From: Spirochaetaceae bacterium
GTDB taxonomy: Bacteria > Spirochaetota > Spirochaetia > DSM-27196 > SKKC01
Direction: 5' to 3'
Length of the DNA: 35,011 nucleotides
Assembly: GCA_007128315.1 (NCBI GenBank)
Contig: SKXQ01000090.1
Location: 1-35,011 of the forward strand
Position numbers and translations under genes: made by a program. The notes beneath the pieces are model-generated. The model made no database searches. It was not told the DNA's origin and saw only the letters and a list, made by a program, of their open reading frames with translations. Of this stretch, positions 30,688-35,011 are shown in pieces. Each line of letters starts with the position of its first letter. The stretch's first letter is position 1.

Positions 30688-31653
30688 ATGAAAACAGTAA
30701 TCCCTGTTGCAAGCGGTAAAGGCGGAGTCGGAAAGAGCATATTCGTCGCGAATCTCGGCGTCTGCCTCGCACAGGCAGGGAAAACCGTCATTGTCGTCGA
30801 TCTTGACCTTGGAGGGTCGAACCTCCACACCTGCCTCGGTGTCCGAAACAGCAACGCCGGCATCGGACAGTACATTTACGACAAGAACATCAGACTCGAA
30901 CAGCTCGTTCTGGAAACCGGGCAGCGGAAGCTTTTCATTGTCCCCGGCGATTCGCTCCTGCCGGGTACCGCAAACCTCTCATATTTCCGGAAGCTCAAGC
31001 TCATGAAAGAGCTGTCGGCGCTTGTCGCCGACTATATCATTCTCGATCTCGGTGCAGGGTCATCGTTCAACACTATCGATTTTTTTCTCGCATCTCAGAA
31101 CGGCATTCTGATCTGCACCCCGGAAACAACATCGGTTCTCAATGCCTACAGCTTTCTGAAAGGTGTCGTTTTTCGTTCAATGTACCGCTCGTTTCCACCG
31201 GACTGCCCGGAGCGAGAGCTTGTCCACAGCTATCTGACCGCACGAATTGAAGGGGCGGACCGCTCTGTCGAGCAGCTTATCGGACAGCTCGCTTCGATCT
31301 CGGAGGCGAGCGCTCAACAGGCACGAAAAGCACTTGAAGCGGCGCAGGTGCGCGTTGTGCTGAACATGGGTCGCCACTCGCGTGATATCGCTATCGGCGG
31401 GAAGTTGCGCGAGATCGCGGGGAAGAACCTGAACACCGATGTCGCGTACATTGGCTTTCTGCCATACGAGGAGCACATGAGCTCCAGTATCATCCGGCGG
31501 AGCCCTCTCGCTCTCCTTGATCCGCAGGCGGCGTACGTGAAGGCACTTCGCAGCGTCGCAGACCGTATTATCAGCGAGCCTGCCTCTGGTAGTTTCCCCT
31601 ATTATCAGGATGATGATGATCTGCGCGCCGTCGCTTCTGCTGCCCTTCAGTAG
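30688..31653 (+). CDS. MinD/ParA-family P-loop ATPase (FlhG-like)
   Basis: A 321-residue protein from ATG 30688 (MKTVIPVASGKGGVGKS). The deviant Walker A motif KGGVGKS lies at residues 11-17, switch I reads VVDLDLGGSNLH and switch II YIILDLGAGSS; CTPETTSVLNAYSFLKG follows, as in MinD and FlhG. A helical insert of about 50 residues (about 170-225, GQLASISEASAQQARKAL) separates the core from VVLNMGRHSRDI. ProteIns of this group set cell-division sites or flagellar number and place. No membrane-targeting amphipathic helix of the E. coli MinD type is obvious at the C-terminus, which ends YYQDDDDLRAVASAALQ. The gene overlaps tsaD by seven bases, tail to tail. Confidence 0.85.
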   Translation: MKTVIPVASGKGGVGKSIFVANLGVCLAQAGKTVIVVDLDLGGSNLHTCLGVRNSNAGIGQYIYDKNIRLEQLVLETGQRKLFIVPGDSLLPGTANLSYFRKLKLMKELSALVADYIILDLGAGSSFNTIDFFLASQNGILICTPETTSVLNAYSFLKGVVFRSMYRSFPPDCPERELVHSYLTARIEGADRSVEQLIGQLASISEASAQQARKALEAAQVRVVLNMGRHSRDIAIGGKLREIAGKNLNTDVAYIGFLPYEEHMSSSIIRRSPLALLDPQAAYVKALRSVADRIISEPASGSFPYYQDDDDLRAVASAALQ

Positions 31654-32657
31654 GCGGCCTTGTATCCTGCCACCCGTGCACCGACCGGTACATCAAGGTT
31701 AACGAAGCGTCCGCTGATTGCGTACTCATAGCCTATGGCAGCGACCATGGCCGCGTTGTCCGTACACAGCGACAGAGGAGGAATCGCCAACTGCAGATGC
31801 GTGCGCGCGGCAAGTTCGCGGCGGAGACGGGAGTTGGCAGCGACCCCACCCCCGACAACGAGACGGTGTATACCTGTCTGCTGTACGGCTCGGTCGAGAC
31901 GTTTCATGATCATGCCTATTGCAACGCGCTGAAAGGACGCAGCTAGATTTTCAGCACTCGCCTCTTTGCCGGGTCGCAGAAACCTGGACGCCTGAACGGT
32001 AACAGCGGTCTTGATCCCCGAATAACTGAGATCGAGATCGTGGCTGTCTCCCTTCAGCGATGAGCCGGGAAACTCATAGGCCGTTTCATCGCCTCCTGAG
32101 GCAAGCGCGTCGACGGCTTTGCCGCCTGGATATCCGAAACCGTGATACCTGGCAACCTTGTCGAAGGCCTCGCCACAGGCGTCGTCCACGGTGGCTCCGA
32201 GGACGGTCAGTGTCTGCCAGTCGTCCATGCGGACTATCATGGTGTGACCGCCGGAGACCAGCAGCCCCAGGCACGGCCAGTCGACAGGTCCGCTGAGACG
32301 TGGCGCGTACAGATGTGCGAGAATATGATTCACAGAAACCAGCGGTCGGTCGAGTCCCAACGCAAGCCCTTTGGCAAATGTCGTTCCAACGAGCAGTGAA
32401 CCAGACAGACCGGGATGTGTCGTGACCGCAACAATGTCGATGTCTGCTGCCGTGATGCCTGATTCTCGTATTGCCTGCCGATAAACCGGCAGTATGTGTT
32501 GTGTATGCTGCCGCGACGCGATCTCCGGCACGACGCCCCGGTACTGTTCGTGTTCCTCAATCTGGGAATGGACGACCTGACCGAGCAACTCTGATCCATC
32601 TTTCACGACGGCAACAGCACATTCGTCGCAGCTGCTCTCGACGCCGAGCACGATCAC
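31647..32657 (-). CDS. tsaD: tRNA threonylcarbamoyladenosine modification protein TsaD
   Basis: A 336-residue ASKHA-fold protein. It starts with GTG 32657 (VIVLGVESSCDECAVAV), overlapping the stop of the upstream gene (GTGA). The metal ligands are in VNHILAHLYAPRL, and LLVSGGHTMIVRM, DDACGEAFDKVARYHGFGYP, LSYSGIKTAV and VGGGVAANSRLRREL are all family marks. It transfers the threonylcarbamoyl group to A37 of ANN-decoding tRNAs together with TsaB and TsaE, not seen here. Length is normal. Confidence 0.96.
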   Translation of the reverse strand: MIVLGVESSCDECAVAVVKDGSELLGQVVHSQIEEHEQYRGVVPEIASRQHTQHILPVYRQAIRESGITAADIDIVAVTTHPGLSGSLLVGTTFAKGLALGLDRPLVSVNHILAHLYAPRLSGPVDWPCLGLLVSGGHTMIVRMDDWQTLTVLGATVDDACGEAFDKVARYHGFGYPGGKAVDALASGGDETAYEFPGSSLKGDSHDLDLSYSGIKTAVTVQASRFLRPGKEASAENLAASFQRVAIGMIMKRLDRAVQQTGIHRLVVGGGVAANSRLRRELAARTHLQLAIPPLSLCTDNAAMVAAIGYEYAISGRFVNLDVPVGARVAGYKAAY

Positions 32658-33688
32658 CGGAACAACCCCGCATACCTGACACCGATGTGTGAGATCCGAC
32701 GAAATGCAACACCCCGTGTTTCAGCAAGTTCAGCCGTCTCACGAATCAGTTGAGGAAGCTCGCGTGTCTGTACGTGTCCAATGAGTACCGCGTAACCCTG
32801 CGTTCTCGCGCGCTCGATCCCCGCGAGCAGTGCGTCCCGCATGCTTTCGATATCGCGATAGTGATCGACGAAGATATGACGTTCGATCGTCTGTATGCCG
32901 AGCAGATCTCCGGCCTCAGCGACAACAGTCTGCGCGGTAGTCCGGCTGTCAAGAAAGAAAATGCCCTGCTCATGAAGCACTTCTATGACGGTCTGCATCG
33001 AGTGAAGCTGTTCGGTCACTGCGGACCCCATATGATTGTTTGCGGCGACAGCGTGCGGAACAGAATTCAGCGCATCCTGCACCAGCAAGGCGATTTCATC
33101 GGGCTGGTGCGTCACTTCGATTGCACCGGGACCGGGGTCGCCTCGACCGAGAGCCTGCATTGGCATGTGGAGCATGACATCGTGTCCCGCACGGTGCGTT
33201 GCCTCGGCAGCTTCAAAGGAAAACTGCAGGTGCGGAAGCACGCTGACGGTAAGCGGAACATTGAGCTCGAGAAAAGGTTCGAGCTCCCACAAGGAGTAGC
33301 CCGCGTCGTCAAGAATCAGGTAAAGATCGCCCACGAGCGGCGGAATGGGTTCGGGTGCCGGTGTTTCCGGTTGCCGTTCAGGCTGCGGTGTCGGTACCGG
33401 ATCGGGCAGCCGCACCGGTGGCGGCGGCAGCGGATCCTCGAACTCGGGCTCGGGTTGTCCCCGTTCGCCGGAGTCATCGATACGGGCGGTTTCGTCGGGA
33501 CCTGACGAAAGCTCGGAGACATCCCTTCTATCAGGCGTCAGAAACAGGAGCGCGATCAGAAGAACCGCTATCAAACCGAGCAGCACATACAGCTTCAGCA
33601 GGTACGCGTTTCGCTCAGCGGTGGTGCCGGATCGTGACTTTTTTTGCTGTGGAACCTGGTCTGATTCCTGATCTTTCGAGTCTGCCAT
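32654..33688 (-). CDS. Divergent polysaccharide deacetylase family protein (YibQ/DUF610 type), membrane anchored
   Basis: A 344-residue protein from ATG 33688 (MADSKDQESDQ). GTG 33694 would add two residues. A cytoplasmic tail of about 28 residues is followed by one membrane helix (YVLLGLIAVLLIALLFLTP), a periplasmic linker rich in Pro and Glu (about 60-118, VRLPDPVPTPQPERQPETP), and a C-terminal domain of about 220 residues. The domain shows LYLILDDAGYSLWELEPFL, VPLTVSVLPHLQF, GHDVMLHMPMQAL, NNHMGSAVTE and FFLDSRTTAQTV, as in the divergent deacetylase family. Conserved Asp and His residues suggest a metal-dependent hydrolase of cell-envelope glycans, but no activity is established. It overlaps tsaD by four bases. 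Confidence 0.85.
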   Translation of the reverse strand: MADSKDQESDQVPQQKKSRSGTTAERNAYLLKLYVLLGLIAVLLIALLFLTPDRRDVSELSSGPDETARIDDSGERGQPEPEFEDPLPPPPVRLPDPVPTPQPERQPETPAPEPIPPLVGDLYLILDDAGYSLWELEPFLELNVPLTVSVLPHLQFSFEAAEATHRAGHDVMLHMPMQALGRGDPGPGAIEVTHQPDEIALLVQDALNSVPHAVAANNHMGSAVTEQLHSMQTVIEVLHEQGIFFLDSRTTAQTVVAEAGDLLGIQTIERHIFVDHYRDIESMRDALLAGIERARTQGYAVLIGHVQTRELPQLIRETAELAETRGVAFRRISHIGVRYAGLFR

Positions 33689-33742
33689 ATACACGCTCTA
33701 TCGGGTGGTAGCGTGATACAATAAAGACAGCAATGCAAGAGG

Positions 33743-34588
33743 TCAGTCGGTCACAAGCTCACGAAGCTCTCCGGCGTACTCTCTGAGTTTTCGAAGCGCG
33801 CGCATCTCGATTTGACGGACCGTCTCCGGTGATATTCCCATCTCGTCGCTGATCCTCTTCAGGGTATACCGTGGTCCGCCGCCGATGGCAAAACGGTACA
33901 TGAGAATCTGCCTCTCGCGCTCCATGAGTCGATGCAGGACCCGTCGCGTTTCATCTCGGACAACACCACTCATTACATCCTGATCCGGTGAGTAACTGGT
34001 ATCCTCGCACACGTCGTAGAGTGTACCGGAGTCATCGTTGATTTCGGTATCGAGACTCGCCACTCCGGATGAATAGCCAAGGATCTCTACGACATCCTCA
34101 CGATTCATACGCAGCTCTGTCGCGATCTCGTCGGTAGACGGTGTTCGCATGTACTTCTGGCTCAGGGTATTGTAGCTTCGCTGTATACGCTTCAGCGCAT
34201 CTTCTTTCCGGTGAGGCAGCCGTATCGGGCGGCGTTTGTTCGACATTGCCCGGGTAATCGCCTGCTTGATCCAGAATGAGGCATAGGTCGAGAAGCGGAC
34301 GTTCTTCCGGTGGTCGAACTTTGCTGCGGCCCGCAGAAGTCCGAGATTCCCTTCCTGAATCAGATCGAGAAAGGCCACGTCCTGTGTCACATACGAGCGC
34401 GCGATCTTGACGACCAGGCGAAGATTGGATTCTATTAGTTTCTGCTTGGCTTTTTCGTCTCCCCACGCGATACGCTTGGAGAGGTCAACTTCTTCTTCAG
34501 ACGTGAGCAGCGGCGTATCCTTGATCTGGTCAAAGTAGGCCTGTACGGAGTTTTCCTGGGAGCGGACAGTTTTCTGCTTCGTGTTCAT
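33743..34588 (-). CDS. Sigma-70 family RNA polymerase sigma factor (group 2, RpoS/RpoD-like)
   Basis: A 281-residue sigma factor. ATG 34588 is set by AGGAG eight bases upstream. Region 1.2 reads SVQAYFDQIKDTPLLTSEEE, region 2 FLDLIQEGNLGLLRAAAKFD and RFSTYASFWIKQAITRAM, region 3 IQRSYNTLSQKYMRTPSTDE, and region 4 ILMYRFAIGGG and DEMGISPETVRQIEMRALRK with the -35-binding helix-turn-helix. Region 1.1 and the long non-conserved insert of housekeeping RpoD are missing, so it is a group 2 or RpoS-like alternative factor rather than the main one. The long AT-rich promoter region upstream suggests separate control. The deacetylase-family gene follows 54 bases after its stop. Confidence 0.92.
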   Translation of the reverse strand: MNTKQKTVRSQENSVQAYFDQIKDTPLLTSEEEVDLSKRIAWGDEKAKQKLIESNLRLVVKIARSYVTQDVAFLDLIQEGNLGLLRAAAKFDHRKNVRFSTYASFWIKQAITRAMSNKRRPIRLPHRKEDALKRIQRSYNTLSQKYMRTPSTDEIATELRMNREDVVEILGYSSGVASLDTEINDDSGTLYDVCEDTSYSPDQDVMSGVVRDETRRVLHRLMERERQILMYRFAIGGGPRYTLKRISDEMGISPETVRQIEMRALRKLREYAGELRELVTD

Positions 34589-34644
34589 GATGCATTCTCC
34601 TGCTTGAATGAATGCAATCGTCGTGCCAAGTTGTCTCAAAGGGT

Positions 34645-34673
34645 TTTATATTTTTTAAATGTTTATAATGTAA
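34645..34673 (-). promoter_or_regulatory. Promoter of the sigma factor gene in an AT-rich tract
   Basis: On the minus strand TTACAT (34673-34668) and TATAAA (34650-34645) are separated by 17 bases, with five of six matches at the -10. The surrounding 34641-34690 is far more AT-rich than the rest of the window. Transcription would start near 34638, 50 bases before the ATG. Confidence 0.55.
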
Positions 34674-34708
34674 CAATTTATATAGTATGGTTGAAAGTCA
34701 TGATCGCT

Positions 34709-34752
34709 GTACCGCTACGAGTGTATACATTTTGATACGCGTAGTGCGGTAC
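34709..34752. repeat. Long inverted repeat between flgJ-like and sigma genes
   Basis: GTACCGC-TACG (34709-34719) pairs with CGTA-GT-GCGGTAC (34740-34752), with a small bulge, around an AT-rich centre that contains a further GTAT/ATAC pairing. It lies 27 bases after the flgJ-like stop and upstream of the sigma promoter. It may be a factor-dependent terminator for the flagellar operon or an operator for the sigma gene; no T-run is present. Confidence 0.45.
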
Positions 34753-34778
34753 ACAGGTGCACATTTGTGGACTATCAG

Positions 34779-35011
34779 TCAGTCTATGGAGGGAATTTGC
34801 TGATCGTATGCACGAGCACGGGACAGGTCGGCTGCAGAAGGCCCGGAATTTTCTTGGAGTTGCTCGTAGATCATGTCCGAAAGACCAAAGCTGCGGGTTC
34901 GAGACATGAGGACCGAGTACTCCTCAAAGAGCATATCTTCGAAAATCTCCTCTGCCTTTCCGCCGTGCAGCAGAGAGGCTGAACGGTCGATCGTAGAACG
35001 CATGGTGTCGA
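34779..35011 (-). CDS. FlgJ-type flagellar rod-binding protein (C-terminal part only)
   Basis: The last 76 or so residues of a gene that enters from the right edge. The visible part, DTMRSTIDRSASLLHGGKA, EEIFEDMLFEEYSVLMSRT and RSFGLSDMIYEQLQENS, matches the rod-binding domain of FlgJ, which caps and guides the growing flagellar rod in the periplasm. No muramidase domain follows, as in FlgJ proteins limited to the rod-binding part. ATG at 35003 is internal, since the frame continues in sense to the edge. The family call rests on pattern memory of a short piece. Confidence 0.65.
   Translation of the reverse strand, partial: DTMRSTIDRSASLLHGGKAEEIFEDMLFEEYSVLMSRTRSFGLSDMIYEQLQENSGPSAADLSRARAYDQQIPSID

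Overview
The window looks like a spirochaete chromosome segment (class Spirochaetia) of moderately high GC. The pointers are a long protein that I recognise from memory as the spirochaete-associated DUF5312 type, a partial FlgJ-type rod-binding protein at the right edge, and a MinD/FlhG-like ATPase. No transposase, integrase, CRISPR array or rRNA gene is visible. Genes are tightly packed, with many 4-base stop/start overlaps. The window begins and ends inside genes.

Layout. (1) 1-3718: a sugar-catabolism island: a sugar-phosphate isomerase/epimerase (partial) and a Gfo/Idh/MocA oxidoreductase on the minus strand, diverging from an AraC regulator and an MFS carrier. (2) 3715-4529: two tandem YlbF-family proteins with Cys-rich tails. 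(3) 4596-8314: a pyruvate (or acetoin) dehydrogenase operon, E1 alpha, E1 beta, E2 and a small unknown protein; no E3 is present. (4) 8543-15684: a self-contained glucitol-type phosphotransferase operon: SorC regulator, GutM, IIC, a detached membrane half of SrlE, a detached IIB, IIA, a SAF-domain oxidoreductase, a dedicated HPr and a dedicated Enzyme I. (5) 15803-20036: argS, pgeF-like and the DUF5312-like gene, transcribed leftward. (6) 20140-23548: leuA and cimA, preceded by what reads as a transcription attenuator: a 31-residue Leu/Ile-rich leader peptide followed by a strong intrinsic terminator. (7) 23615-28084: carA-carB, then a tRNA-Gln/tRNA-Glu pair with promoter and terminator. (8) 28422-30607: apt-pabB-pabC. 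(9) 30688-31653: MinD-like ATPase. (10) 31647-34588: sigma factor, divergent polysaccharide deacetylase, tsaD. (11) the right edge holds the 3' end of an flgJ-like gene.

How the parts fit. The PTS operon encodes the whole phosphorelay from PEP to the sugar alcohol (EI, HPr, IIA, IIB, two IIC parts), its probable regulator and an NAD(P)-dependent enzyme that could oxidise the imported phosphate. The leuA-cimA pair feeds leucine and (by the citramalate route) isoleucine synthesis, and its leader peptide carries control codons for both amino acids. Several promoters (araC, leu leader, apt, minD-like) lie so close to their start codons that the mRNAs would be leaderless or nearly so.

All calls are from reading the sequence and from knowledge of the families; no database search was run. 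The most notable items are the split and reordered glucitol PTS with its own HPr/EI, and the Leu/Ile attenuator.
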